Positions 1 through 8,880 of a DNA stretch of 64,000 bases are shown here, piece after piece. Positions within the stretch are counted from its first letter, which is position 1. Each line of letters starts with the position of its first letter. The notes below the pieces were generated by a model. It saw only the letters and a program-made list of their open reading frames with translations, did not search any database and was not told the origin of the DNA. The stretch is from Saprospiraceae bacterium (GTDB lineage: Bacteria; Bacteroidota; Bacteroidia; Chitinophagales; Saprospiraceae), in the NCBI GenBank assembly GCA_022841745.1, contig JALHQW010000022.1, positions 31,145 through 95,144 of the forward strand. Direction: 5' to 3'. The translations under genes were made by a program, and so were the position numbers.

Positions 1-1035
1 CCTACAGGAGCCTTAGGTGGTGGTTCAAGTACAACGCATAATCTGCCTGCCACCCCTACCAATAAGGGGTTAAACGTGAATGCGGGACAGAAATTAGATG
101 AGAAGAATTTAGCAGCATCTAATGTTCCTTCCTATAAAAAAAGCGATGCTCCTGATGCTAATGAAAATGAATGGTCGCCTTACCCGGGTGGTAATTCTGA
201 TACTGCTAACGTAGCAAATTCCAATCCTTCAGGAGGTTTATTTCCGAATGAAACTGCGGCATTGAATGGACCTTTGACAAGTGGAGGCGGGTTGTTGGGC
301 ATGGCACTTGACACAGTACTTGGTGCAAAACCCGATGAAGGTGGTGGTGCAGGGGCTGCAATAGCTGGTAAGGGTCTTGAAATTTTAGCTAAAACAGTAG
401 AAGGGGAAATACTCAAGCTTCTTTCGGCTCCAACCATTGAAATTAATGGCTTCGAGAATGGTAGCGCCCTACTTTTTGATGTACCTGATTCTAACAGGTA
501 TGATCTAGTGGACGAAGAAGGTATTGTTTTCAAATTCATAAACCTCGGTGCCAGCTCCCTTTTCGACGGAATTAGTGGTAATATTTATGTCTATTGGCAA
601 AACTGCAAATTAATTGATTCCCCTGAAAATATTAAGGTCTTTAAGCCAGGTTCAAAATGGCTAAAGATGGCGCAAGTCAATTGCAAAAGACAGATTAGGA
701 TTGAGTATGATGGCTTTTCTTCGATTGGCAAAGCTATTTCCAAAGCCGAAATCAATTTATCATTGATTCCTGGAAATCACCCAAATATGCGCTCACCCAC
801 TACTTTTCGTATTGATAATGTTTCTTCTGCTATTTTAGATCCTCTTGAAGTAATGCCATTCATCAGATTAACTATCAATATAGAGAAGTCTGTACTTACT
901 ACTGGCAATCTGGGTCCATTCTCGAAAGTATTCAAAATCAAAAACCAAAATGAGCAATACGGGCTCATAAAAACAGTCTTCATTGTTTATGATACTGAAT
1001 TAGGTATTGTGGTGGATGATATTTCACCACTGTAA
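1..1035 (+). CDS. Unrecognised protein, 5' end outside the window
   Basis: The reading frame is open from base 1 and runs to a TAA, giving 344 codons. A GTG at 76 is the first start-like codon inside the window, but the frame continues upstream without a stop, so the gene is probably truncated by the window edge. The N-terminal third is low complexity (Gly, Ser, Asn and Pro rich, with GGG and GGGAGAA runs). The remainder alternates beta-prone segments and has no membrane helix. I do not recognise a family. The gene is visibly more AT-rich than most of the window, which may mean foreign origin. It is followed on the same strand by a tail-spike-like protein, so a phage-tail or secreted-structure context is possible but unproven. 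Confidence 0.6.
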   Translation, partial: PTGALGGGSSTTHNLPATPTNKGLNVNAGQKLDEKNLAASNVPSYKKSDAPDANENEWSPYPGGNSDTANVANSNPSGGLFPNETAALNGPLTSGGGLLGMALDTVLGAKPDEGGGAGAAIAGKGLEILAKTVEGEILKLLSAPTIEINGFENGSALLFDVPDSNRYDLVDEEGIVFKFINLGASSLFDGISGNIYVYWQNCKLIDSPENIKVFKPGSKWLKMAQVNCKRQIRIEYDGFSSIGKAISKAEINLSLIPGNHPNMRSPTTFRIDNVSSAILDPLEVMPFIRLTINIEKSVLTTGNLGPFSKVFKIKNQNEQYGLIKTVFIVYDTELGIVVDDISPL

Positions 1036-1073
1036 TAAATTGGCTCATGTTCCCTTTGGGCTGAAACGAACCG

Positions 1074-1122
1074 CCGAACGCCAGTTCGGCGGGGAAATTT
1101 TCTCCGCCGAACTGGCGTTCGG
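1074..1122. repeat. Inverted repeat with perfect 19-base arms
   Basis: The arms at 1074-1092 and 1104-1122 are exact reverse complements (core GAACGCCAGTTCGGCGG) with an 11-base loop. It lies between the first unknown gene and the beta-helix gene. An A/T-rich loop and the absence of a T run after the right arm argue against a classic intrinsic terminator. It is one of many intergenic inverted repeats in the window. Confidence 0.85.
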
Positions 1123-1166
1123 AAGAATGAAATAATTGGCTTAACGCTGTTTGAAATAAAACTCAA

Positions 1167-3158
1167 ATGCAACCCAACATTTTCGAACTCGACGTCAAAC
1201 AATATGGTGCCTACGGCGACGGCATCCACGACGACCTCCCTGCCTTCAACGCCGCCATATCCGCATTAGGCGGAGTTGGCAAGAACTCAGCCGGTGCCAC
1301 CCTCTACGTCTCCAAAGGCAAATACCGCCTCAGCGGACAACTTCAAATCCGCAGGGGCATGATATTGAGAGGGGCATCCGGTGCCGGATGGTACAGCGGC
1401 ACACAGCTTATTTTTGATGATGGCACGCACGGGCTTGTCGTGACGAGACATAACACCTCCATTGATGATGGCAGGGGCGATTGGTCCACCATTGAAAACG
1501 TAGGGATTATAGCAGCGGATAAAACCGTTCCCGACAAGCACGGCATCTGGCTGCACGCCCGTTGCAGAATTTCAAATTGCTATATCAGCGGTTTTTCAGG
1601 ACACGGCATTTGCATCCACGCCGATGCGGTCAGTTTCCCGAAGGAAGCTCCGCTATGGGCTGCCGGAACTGCCTACAAAATAGGTGACAACGTACTGAAT
1701 GACAATGGCAAATGGTATTTCTGCACCCAAGCCGGAACCTCGGCAAGTTTGGGAGGACCTGCCGGAATGGGTAGCGCCCTTGCGGATGGCGGCTGCAAAT
1801 GGAACTATGTACAAGGAACGAATGCCAACAATTGGGCGGTGGAATATTGCCGGATAGAAGCAAACGGAAAATCGGGCATCTTCTGCAAAGGCGGCGACTC
1901 CAACGCCGGATATGCGCTAGGCGTGGATAGTTCCGACAACAGCGAATGGGGCATCAATGACGAATCCTTCCTCGGTAATACTTATATCGCCTGCCATGTG
2001 GCTGGCAATAAACGAGGTGCTTACAACAGCGCCACGCTCGCCGGCGTGACTACTTTCATTGGCTGTTATTCGGAGGGAGACCAGCCGCATTCCCAGTTTT
2101 CCAAAAGTACCGTAAATATCGGCGGGCTTCACGGCGCAGGCATTCAGGGCTCATTTTCCGACCTCCGTTCCAACAGGCATAACGCTTCGGAATTTCGAAC
2201 CAGAACGGGCGGCGAGGGAACCGCTGAAAATCCTTTCACTTACGAACATTTAATCGGAGTAGGCGACGAAAGCGGCTCGGGAGCAGTCATGCGCCTGTCC
2301 GGCAGCCTGAATAACTTTTATTGGAAAAGGCTGCTGAACCAGGCAGGACACCCACAGAGTGTAGTCTGGAATTTTGCCAACTTAGGCGTATCCTACGCCT
2401 GGGGCATGGCATTGGAAGAAGCTATTCACAGGGCGGGTGCGGGCTTGGGCAGGCAATTAAAACCCGGTCAATTGTTTACCGGCGAGAACTACGGATTGCT
2501 GCTTCAGGGAGCCATGCTGAATGCCGTCGAGGATATTTCCCGAATGGAAGGTTCTTCATTGGTTGGCGACATTGTTTTTAACAAGGCGGCAATACCCGGC
2601 GGGAATGCAGGCTGGATATGCACCGGGCGTGGCACCAACGGGATTTTCACGGAAGACATTACTGCCACTGCGGACAGCACGACAAGCATTGCACTCAGCC
2701 CCGGCACTCATTATTTGTGGGGGCTAAAAGTGGGGGAAAGGGTGATGATAAACGGTATTGATACATATGTTACAGCCAAACCCACCGGGCATTCGGCAAA
2801 CACGGTCACTCTTGCCGACCCGATTCCGGCAGGCACAGGGCTTTCGATAGATTATGTCAATCCAACCTGGGTGGCGTTCGGCGAGATTTCCGGTGGCATT
2901 CCCGACGCTACGCTGATGCCAGGCGAAACCATTCAACATACGATGAAAGGGAGATTGGCAATCGCTGCCGGGAGTGATTCGGTGGTGGTTTCCAACAACA
3001 AAGTATCACCCGACTCTTGTGTTTTCGTTACCATCCAGACCTGCGACGATACCTTGACACACATAACTTGCGTAGTTCCGGATACAGGAAGTTTTACCAT
3101 TTTTGGCAATGCTCCGGCAAGCGACAATGTCTATGTCTGCTGGAAATTGGAAGTCTAA
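1167..3158 (+). CDS. Beta-helix (pectate-lyase-3-like) tail-spike-like protein
   Basis: 663 residues. The N-terminus has the hallmark DVKQYGAYGDGIHDDLPAF of the pectate lyase superfamily / GH55-type right-handed beta-helix fold, which is also typical of phage tail spikes. Repeated Gly/Asn/Ile strands follow (residues about 60-160 and 220-350). At about 165-215 there is an inserted module (WAAGTAYKIGDNV ... WYFCTQAGTS ... DGGCKWNYV), the W-x-Y-GD-V/AGTS pattern found in many phage tail-fibre and carbohydrate-binding modules. There is no signal peptide, which fits a particle- or tail-delivered protein better than a Sec-secreted lyase. The C-terminal 200 residues are beta-rich and unassigned. 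ATG at 1167 is the first start after the hairpin. Polysaccharide binding or cleavage is inference; I see no catalytic set I can assign. Confidence 0.7.
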   Translation: MQPNIFELDVKQYGAYGDGIHDDLPAFNAAISALGGVGKNSAGATLYVSKGKYRLSGQLQIRRGMILRGASGAGWYSGTQLIFDDGTHGLVVTRHNTSIDDGRGDWSTIENVGIIAADKTVPDKHGIWLHARCRISNCYISGFSGHGICIHADAVSFPKEAPLWAAGTAYKIGDNVLNDNGKWYFCTQAGTSASLGGPAGMGSALADGGCKWNYVQGTNANNWAVEYCRIEANGKSGIFCKGGDSNAGYALGVDSSDNSEWGINDESFLGNTYIACHVAGNKRGAYNSATLAGVTTFIGCYSEGDQPHSQFSKSTVNIGGLHGAGIQGSFSDLRSNRHNASEFRTRTGGEGTAENPFTYEHLIGVGDESGSGAVMRLSGSLNNFYWKRLLNQAGHPQSVVWNFANLGVSYAWGMALEEAIHRAGAGLGRQLKPGQLFTGENYGLLLQGAMLNAVEDISRMEGSSLVGDIVFNKAAIPGGNAGWICTGRGTNGIFTEDITATADSTTSIALSPGTHYLWGLKVGERVMINGIDTYVTAKPTGHSANTVTLADPIPAGTGLSIDYVNPTWVAFGEISGGIPDATLMPGETIQHTMKGRLAIAAGSDSVVVSNNKVSPDSCVFVTIQTCDDTLTHITCVVPDTGSFTIFGNAPASDNVYVCWKLEV

Positions 3159-3194
3159 TTTCCGTTTTTCGTACACGTTTTTGAATCAAAAACC

Positions 3195-4016
3195 ATGTTC
3201 ACCTTCGACCTCCTCCTCGACCTCTCCCAATCCGGCTGCCAGCCGGAAATAGTGGAACATTTAGACAACCTGCTCCGTGCCCTGCGTGACACGGGTCAGG
3301 TCGTCAATGAGGACAGCCCGTTTGTTCAAAAAGGCACCACGCTTCGGGTGTCAATTCTCTGCCCGGAAGCAGGTGCGTTGGATACTTTGACTTACAGCGT
3401 TTTCACCATTAATTGGCTGAAAAAACTGGAGGATGCCCTGCTGACACCCATCAGGTTCATCCCGACAGGCAAGGACCCACGCTTCGAGCCTTACATCGAA
3501 AGGGAAAAACCGTCCTTTTATGTCCTGCGGCATAGCGGCTATTCTCCCTTGGTGAACGGCGATACGGGAGATTGCATCCCTTTGTACAAAATCCCGCAGA
3601 CCTGGCAGTACGTCTCCGTCATGGATGGCGCTCCGCTTGGCGACCGGGAAGGGTATCACGACGTCTGGTCGTGGCACCAAAATTACGAGCGCATCTATGG
3701 GCTTTGGTTCAATGGTGGAGTCGGGGAGCGGTTTGCATTGCGGCAAATGCAGGACCCCGGCTCCGAATTGTCCAAGCAAGGCAGGGCGGTGTGCCGGAGC
3801 ATCGAAGAAGTCAGTGGCATCCCTGCCTACTATTTTTTGTTCAATTACCGAAGGCGAAACCAGCAACGAGAATCTAACTGGAAATGCCCACTATCGGGAA
3901 AGGACTGGTTGTTGCCATTGGCAAAACGAGGAGATTTTATTGCTTTTCGTTGCGAGGAAAGCAGGCTGGTTTCCTCGTTTACCTCAAACTCCTCTGCTTG
4001 GTCGGCTTCTCACTGA
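3195..4016 (+). CDS. DUF2310-like protein with altered zinc ribbon
   Basis: 273 residues, starting 36 bases after the beta-helix gene on the same strand. The overall layout and C-terminus (NYRRRNQQRE, then CPLSGKDWLL, then FRCEESRLVSSF) resemble the DUF2310 family of Zn-ribbon proteins of possible nucleic-acid binding. In that family the pattern as I recall it is CPxCGxxW ... FxCDxCRLVSN. Here the second Cys of each pair is Ser (CPLS, CEES), so a normal four-Cys site is absent. Whether this is a lineage variant or decay cannot be settled by reading. Function unknown. No signal peptide or membrane helix. Confidence 0.5.
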   Translation: MFTFDLLLDLSQSGCQPEIVEHLDNLLRALRDTGQVVNEDSPFVQKGTTLRVSILCPEAGALDTLTYSVFTINWLKKLEDALLTPIRFIPTGKDPRFEPYIEREKPSFYVLRHSGYSPLVNGDTGDCIPLYKIPQTWQYVSVMDGAPLGDREGYHDVWSWHQNYERIYGLWFNGGVGERFALRQMQDPGSELSKQGRAVCRSIEEVSGIPAYYFLFNYRRRNQQRESNWKCPLSGKDWLLPLAKRGDFIAFRCEESRLVSSFTSNSSAWSASH

Positions 4017-4166
4017 CAGCCGTGTCAATCAAGGTGCTTTGGCAGTCCGCTTCGCAAATAGAAGAGGGAGAAAACAGGCTGAAAGAGGCGACAACTTGCC
4101 GCCTCTTCGTTTATGAAAACTCGGTATCTAATTGTGTTCGCAAATCATTAATTCAAAGCCTTTAGG

Positions 4167-5543
4167 TTATTTCCTCCAAGGCAAATCCAACACCCGCTCC
4201 CCAGCGAGGTAGCCAAGCCGCAGCCCCTCGTCGCAGTCCATGCGGAAGTGCACGCCAAGCGGGATGCGGGAGTAGGCGTTTTCGTTTGCCATTTCAACGA
4301 AAGTATTGAACGAGCGTGGCGTTCCCCTGAACTCCGTCCTGTCTTTGTGGCAGTTGTCGGTGAAGTGGTAATTGAACCCGAAAACATCGGTCAGAACGGT
4401 TGCCCCAGCGCCGGCAAAGCCGGAATGGCCTGATGGGTAAGCGGGAAATGGAGGCGTTGCACCTTCAACGGTCGTGTTGCTGAGGATGCTCGTCCAGTTC
4501 GGGTCGAAGTTGCGCCGGATGTAATGCACGGGGCGCTCGTAGTTGTAAATGTACTTCGAATTCCAGATGGCGATGCCAGCATCGCACAGCGCCATGCCCA
4601 TTTTGGCATAAAGCTCCACGGTTCTATCCAGCTTAAGTCCTTCAATATCAACGATTTGGTTGGCAATGGCCACCTGCCGCATTGCTGGCTCGAAAGTCTG
4701 CTGGAAGAAGTCGTCGCTCCAAAACTCGGCTATCCACCAAGCATCCTCGTCCTGCCCCGCCTTGATTTTATCCACCCAGATTTGGGTTTCTTTTGCCTGG
4801 TTGTAAATCTGGGAATTCGGGTCTTCACTCCAGGCGAGCGGCGGTTTGGCGACCAAGTCTGCCTGGCTCATGGCAAAGGGGCGCACCTGGCCCCAGTATG
4901 GGAACAGCGCTGCCGAAAAGTCAGGGAAAGATGGCTGCCACAAGCCGTCACCTGATGGCGGAGCGTAGCTGGCAGGCTGTGGGTCGAGGTAAGCCTCGTG
5001 CCCAGCGGCGTCGGTCTTCGACCAGTCGAAAATGGCGGTGGCGACGGCCTCGCCAAATGCTTTTGAACGGTCAAAAACCTCGGCTTCCACCTGGGCAGCG
5101 TACTTGTCCTCAAAAGACTGGTTGAGGTCGGCGATTTTAGCCAAATCATTCGCCTGGATATGTGGGTAAAAATTTTGCAGCATGATATGATAGGCTGCAT
5201 TCACGGCTGTTGGCCAGTGGTACTGTTTCCCAGCCTCGATTTGCGGCAGCGACAACCCGGCAAAATGGCCGCCCAATGAATTGTACTCGGGCATACCGGG
5301 CACGGCGGCTTCGTAACCTGCCAATCCGGTGTACGCAAATGCACGGGCGGCAGCGGGTGGGCGGTAGCCCGGCGAGTAGCGGTCAATGTCCTGTACAAGT
5401 TGGAACCATGAAAGTGGTACTTCCGCTGAAAACTGTTTAGCAGCCACGGATTCTTCAACAATAGGGTCGTTATCTTGCTTGCAGGAGAAAACGCCCAGCA
5501 TGAGTAGCACCAACAGGGGTGCGGTAAAACGTAGGAATTTCAT
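4167..5543 (-). CDS. Vanadium-dependent haloperoxidase-like PAP2 lipoprotein
   Basis: 458 residues. An N-terminal lipoprotein signal (hydrophobic stretch ending VFSCKQ) predicts export and lipidation. The C-terminal third holds the PAP2/vanadium-haloperoxidase signature: PAYPSGHSGFAGAGA (residues about 370-385) and SRIPLGVHFRMDCDEG near the end, with the catalytic-type His residues and Arg. The family transfers phosphate or, with vanadate, oxidises halides; which reaction this one performs cannot be read. The Bacteroidota homologues are usually periplasmic or outer-membrane lipoproteins. It is transcribed alone, with a long palindrome separating it from the NO reductase gene upstream on the same strand. 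Confidence 0.85.
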   Translation of the reverse strand: MKFLRFTAPLLVLLMLGVFSCKQDNDPIVEESVAAKQFSAEVPLSWFQLVQDIDRYSPGYRPPAAARAFAYTGLAGYEAAVPGMPEYNSLGGHFAGLSLPQIEAGKQYHWPTAVNAAYHIMLQNFYPHIQANDLAKIADLNQSFEDKYAAQVEAEVFDRSKAFGEAVATAIFDWSKTDAAGHEAYLDPQPASYAPPSGDGLWQPSFPDFSAALFPYWGQVRPFAMSQADLVAKPPLAWSEDPNSQIYNQAKETQIWVDKIKAGQDEDAWWIAEFWSDDFFQQTFEPAMRQVAIANQIVDIEGLKLDRTVELYAKMGMALCDAGIAIWNSKYIYNYERPVHYIRRNFDPNWTSILSNTTVEGATPPFPAYPSGHSGFAGAGATVLTDVFGFNYHFTDNCHKDRTEFRGTPRSFNTFVEMANENAYSRIPLGVHFRMDCDEGLRLGYLAGERVLDLPWRK

Positions 5544-5634
5544 ACGATTATAATTTTAAGTGTGAAAAAAATGGATAGAATTTATGGTTAGCCCAATTGA
5601 AATCAATGGACGAATTTTGCCAAATCCAAGCCTT

Positions 5635-5704
5635 TTTTGAGAGGCGGGGTTATCGAACCCCGCAGTTCCGGAACTGCGGGGTTCGATAACCCCGCCTCTC
5701 AAAA
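5635..5704. repeat. Family A palindrome, copy 1
   Basis: A perfect 70-base palindrome centred on TTCCGGAA at 5669/5670, with conserved ends GAGAGGCGGGGTTATCGAAC. Two more copies lie at 14112-14175 and 53687-53752. Read on either strand the hairpin is followed by A residues, not T, so it is not a standard intrinsic terminator. It lies between the norB stop codon and the haloperoxidase start. Confidence 0.95.
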
Positions 5705-5711
5705 GTGACTG

Positions 5712-8111
5712 CTATGCCGCCATAATCTCTTCCTCTGTCATTTCTGGTTCGTTTTCGGTGGTTTCGTCGGATGGTGTACCCAACAATTCAACCCCTGTGG
5801 AAGCCCCTTTGAGCGACCCCCACCTCGATACGATGAACCAAGCCAGCGGAATCACGCCGCCAAAGAAGAACACGGAAGCACCAATGCCACGCAGCCAGGT
5901 CAGTTTTTCAAAAATGCCGCCGCCAGTAAACGCATGCGAGCGGGCAAACCACAGCCCATTGTCCACGATGGCCTTGAACTGGATGGCCCCTGCGGGGAAC
6001 AGGTCCAGCATGACCATCAGCATCAGGCCAGCGTTGATGGACCAGAAGGCGAACTTGACAAGCTTTTCGCTCCAACGGTTTCCCTTGAGCAAAAGCCGGG
6101 AGGCAAACAGCATGGCCGCCAGCGAAATATTGCCGTAAACCCCCATCAGCGCAGCGTGTGCGTGGTTGATGGTGAGGTAGGAGCCATGCTCAAAGTAGTT
6201 CATGATGGGCAGGTTCACGATGATGCCCATGACGCCCGCCCCAAAGAAGTTCCAGAAATTGGTGGCGACGAGGAACAGGAAAACCTCCGGAAACCCGAAG
6301 TTGCCTAATTGGTCTTTTCCTACTCCGTTGACCGCCATCCGGGGCATGTTTTTGAAGCGCCATGCCTCCACCGTCAGCAGGATAAGCGGGACAAATTGCA
6401 GGGTGGAAAACACCGAGCCGAGCGCCATCGTGGCCACTGGTTTTGCGTTCCAGTAGAAATTGTGCGAAATGCCCAGCAGCCCCGTTCCAAGGAAAAGAAT
6501 GGTGGCAAAATAGACCACCCGGATGGCGGCCTGACGGCTCACCAGCCCCATCAGCACCATCAAATAGCTGACAATGACCGTGATAAACACTTCAAAAAAC
6601 GCCTCCACCCACATGTGGATGACCATCCAGCGCCAGAAGTCGGCAATAACGAAATTGGTCTCTGGCGTGGCCACGAAGCCCGACAAAAACAGCAACGGGA
6701 TGCCGATAACGGAGTAGATAATCCAATTGGGCAGGTTCCAAGGTTCCCCTTTTACGAAGGCTGGTTTTACGCCCCTGTAAACGACGATACCCCATATCAC
6801 GAAGATGACCATTAGCAAAGCCTGGTAAATTTTTCCAAAGTCAACATACTCCCAACCCTGGTGGCCCAGTAGGTGCCACCACTCACCGAATACGCCTTTT
6901 GGCCCAAGCACCATGCCCAGCAGTGAGCCACCCGCCAATACGATAAGCATCCAGAACAGCGTGTTGATGAGCGGAAGCTGCCCGGGGATTTCCTTTTTGG
7001 ACAGGATGGGGCAAATGAAAATGGAGGAGGCAATCCAGCAAATGGAAATCCAGTAGAGCGCCAGCATCAGGTGCCAACTGCGGGACATGGTCACCGGGAA
7101 CACCTCCGATGGGTAGATGCCGAACCATCCCAGAAAGTTGACAAAATCGTTGATGGTGATGATACCGCTCGCCACTTGCAGGAAAAACAGCAAGGCTGCC
7201 ACGGCGAAAAACTTATAAGTGGCTCGCTGCGTCGGGGTCGGCTTGAAATTGGCGACCTTTTCAGCAGTCAGCAAATCCTTGCCAGCAGGCTTGAAAAATT
7301 TGTTGGGCAGCTGGTTGTATTGTCCGATATAGTACAGCACGATGCCGCACATCAGTACAAATGCCAGCATCCCCAACACGCTCCATAGTATGACGGGGGA
7401 AGTAGGGGTGTTGCCAGCCGCTGCGTCATAGGGCCAATTGTGGGTATAGCTGAAATCGCTGCCCGGCCGCTTTACGGCGCATACCCAAGCTCCCCAGAAG
7501 AAGAAGGAAGCCAGGTTTTCCACCTCCTGGCGGTCGGCGATGTAGTCCTTTGGCGGGAACGAGCCTTCTGCGTTTTTGTCAATGAAAATATCGGTGTAAT
7601 AGGTCCTCAGCTTTCCCAGCGAATAAGCTTGGGCGGGGGTCAGGGTCACGATGTTCCCAGCTTTGTCGTAACGGTTTTCCTTCAGTTCCGCCTTGATGTT
7701 TTCCCCGATGATTTTCAGTTCCATGTCGGTGGCGTCCCGGCCATTATTCTTTTTGAAATCAGCAACCTGGTACTCGTTCATGTAAACGGTGATGTAGTGC
7801 AGGGCCTCGGCGGTGTAGTCGGGGCCCCGCTGCGCACCATCGCCCATGAAAGAGCCGTACTCCATCAAAGCGTATTTGTGGAAGACCTTCTGGCCTTCCT
7901 CGATGGTCGTTTTGTCCATCATCACCTCGCCCGTAGGCGACTTGAAGCCGGTCATGGGTGGGGCGTCATTGTAGGTCTGGTAGCCAATCATGCCGACACC
8001 AGCGACGCTGATGATGAGGATGAAGGTGAGCGGTTGCCACCAATTTTTGGTGTTCATGAAATAGCTGATGCTCTTCGTTCCGTTGGCGCTTTCGTTGCTT
8101 TCCGCTTTCAT
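5712..8111 (-). CDS. norB: Quinol-dependent nitric oxide reductase (qNOR)
   Basis: 799 residues from the ATG at 8111; an ATG at 8057 (MNTKNWW) is an equally possible start, and the longer frame would need TTG at 8165. Layout matches qNOR: one N-terminal helix, a large periplasmic cytochrome-c-like domain without a CxxCH haem motif (about 45-230), then about 13 membrane helices. Haem and FeB ligand segments are visible: HMWVE at about 499, SHNFYWN at about 550, NHAHAALMGVYGN at about 649. It reduces 2 NO to N2O using quinol in the inner membrane. It is the last gene of a minus-strand group with two Rrf2 regulators and a membrane protein, divergent from the nos genes, which suggests N2O is passed on to NosZ. 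The absence of a separate norC also fits qNOR. Confidence 0.93.
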   Translation of the reverse strand: MKAESNESANGTKSISYFMNTKNWWQPLTFILIISVAGVGMIGYQTYNDAPPMTGFKSPTGEVMMDKTTIEEGQKVFHKYALMEYGSFMGDGAQRGPDYTAEALHYITVYMNEYQVADFKKNNGRDATDMELKIIGENIKAELKENRYDKAGNIVTLTPAQAYSLGKLRTYYTDIFIDKNAEGSFPPKDYIADRQEVENLASFFFWGAWVCAVKRPGSDFSYTHNWPYDAAAGNTPTSPVILWSVLGMLAFVLMCGIVLYYIGQYNQLPNKFFKPAGKDLLTAEKVANFKPTPTQRATYKFFAVAALLFFLQVASGIITINDFVNFLGWFGIYPSEVFPVTMSRSWHLMLALYWISICWIASSIFICPILSKKEIPGQLPLINTLFWMLIVLAGGSLLGMVLGPKGVFGEWWHLLGHQGWEYVDFGKIYQALLMVIFVIWGIVVYRGVKPAFVKGEPWNLPNWIIYSVIGIPLLFLSGFVATPETNFVIADFWRWMVIHMWVEAFFEVFITVIVSYLMVLMGLVSRQAAIRVVYFATILFLGTGLLGISHNFYWNAKPVATMALGSVFSTLQFVPLILLTVEAWRFKNMPRMAVNGVGKDQLGNFGFPEVFLFLVATNFWNFFGAGVMGIIVNLPIMNYFEHGSYLTINHAHAALMGVYGNISLAAMLFASRLLLKGNRWSEKLVKFAFWSINAGLMLMVMLDLFPAGAIQFKAIVDNGLWFARSHAFTGGGIFEKLTWLRGIGASVFFFGGVIPLAWFIVSRWGSLKGASTGVELLGTPSDETTENEPEMTEEEIMAA

Positions 8112-8210
8112 GTGCAAAGGATTTTCAGGCCAACCGCAGGCGGCAGGGCCTACTGAGGTTGACAAAATTTGAAGGGATGATGCTGATAGAGGTGAGCTTT
8201 AGCTGCTACT

Positions 8211-8297
8211 TCACCATGCTTGGATGAAGTTGGAGGCCATCAGGAAACCGATGGGCAAGTTGTCGGGCAGCTCTTGGATAATGAACTTGGCCGTCAT
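8211..8297 (-). CDS. Possible 28-residue ORF upstream of norB
   Basis: ATG at 8297 to TGA at 8211, encoding MTAKFIIQELPDNLPIGFLM and eight more residues. It has a natural-looking composition, but I recognise no family and see no clear ribosome site. It could be a leader peptide, a gene remnant or chance. Confidence 0.15.
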   Translation of the reverse strand: MTAKFIIQELPDNLPIGFLMASNFIQAW

Positions 8298-8364
8298 GTG
8301 GACTGATATTAGGTGATAAAAAAGAATTAAGAGTCTTTTATCTTAAAAATGATTCAAAAAAAAG

Positions 8365-8802
8365 TCACGCCACGAGGCGGAACCTTTCATCGCTCACCTT
8401 CTCGCCCAGTTCGGCGAGTGAAGTGATGTCAAATTCTTCTTTCATGGCCCGTTTCGCCTCCTTCCAGAAGTCGTGTACGGGGCAGGGTGCTTCCACCCCG
8501 CAGCCGGGCAAGCCCAGCAGGCATTTGTCAAAAAAGTCCGCTCCTTCGAGGACATGGACAATGTCTGTCAAAAATAGCTGTTCGGCAGGCTTCGTCAGGG
8601 CCACGCCGCCGTTCGGCCCCCGATAAGATTCAAGGATACCATGCTGGGTCAGCGTTTGAAAGGTTTTAGTGAGGAAATGGAAAGAGATGTTCAGTTTTTC
8701 GGCAATCTCGCCGATGCTCACGTAGCCCGTCCGCTCCCTTTCAGATGCCATGTAAACCAGCGCCCGCAATCCATAAACAGTGGCTTTTGAAAGTACTCTC
8801 AA
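8365..8802 (-). CDS. Rrf2-family regulator, Fe-S cysteine type
   Basis: 145 residues. An N-terminal winged helix (KATVYGLRALVYMASE, then IGEIAEKLNISFHFLTKTFQ) and the wing RGPNGGVALTKP are characteristic of the Rrf2 family. Three Cys in KCLLGLPGCGVEAPCPVHDFW (spacing C-x6-C-x5-C) match the Fe-S ligand region of NsrR/IscR relatives, which sense NO or Fe-S status. Lying between norB and a membrane protein, an NO-responsive role like NsrR is a reasonable inference. A Bacteroidota promoter with an inverted element lies just upstream (8822-8864), so it is probably transcribed with norB and may control itself. The residue composition gives no sign of decay. Confidence 0.85.
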   Translation of the reverse strand: MRVLSKATVYGLRALVYMASERERTGYVSIGEIAEKLNISFHFLTKTFQTLTQHGILESYRGPNGGVALTKPAEQLFLTDIVHVLEGADFFDKCLLGLPGCGVEAPCPVHDFWKEAKRAMKEEFDITSLAELGEKVSDERFRLVA

Positions 8803-8821
8803 GACTCGAATTTGTATTTAA

Positions 8822-8864
8822 GACAATTTTGTCCCAAAACTACGCCAAAGATTTTTATTGCAAA
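8822..8864 (-). promoter_or_regulatory. Promoter of the Rrf2/norB unit with possible operator
   Basis: On the minus strand TAGTTTTG (8842-8835) matches the -7 box TAnnTTTG, with TTTG (8864-8861) 18 bases upstream as -33. GACAA-TT-TTGTC at 8822-8833 overlaps the expected start site and could be an Rrf2 operator. Seen by motif reading only. Confidence 0.5.
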
Positions 8865-8880
8865 GAAAAATTGTGGGCTT

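Noticed and set aside
5641..5700. tRNA-like GGTTCGATAACC word
   Set aside because: Part of a perfect palindrome; no acceptor, D or anticodon arms.
5635..5704. Intrinsic terminator
   Set aside because: No T tract follows on either strand; the element recurs with the same flanks elsewhere.
7440..8156. 238-codon plus-strand ORF opposite norB
   Set aside because: Lies wholly antisense to a well-supported gene. Its translation has no recognisable domain.
8112..8165. TTG start of norB at 8165
   Set aside because: Needs a rare start and adds a sequence not typical of qNOR.
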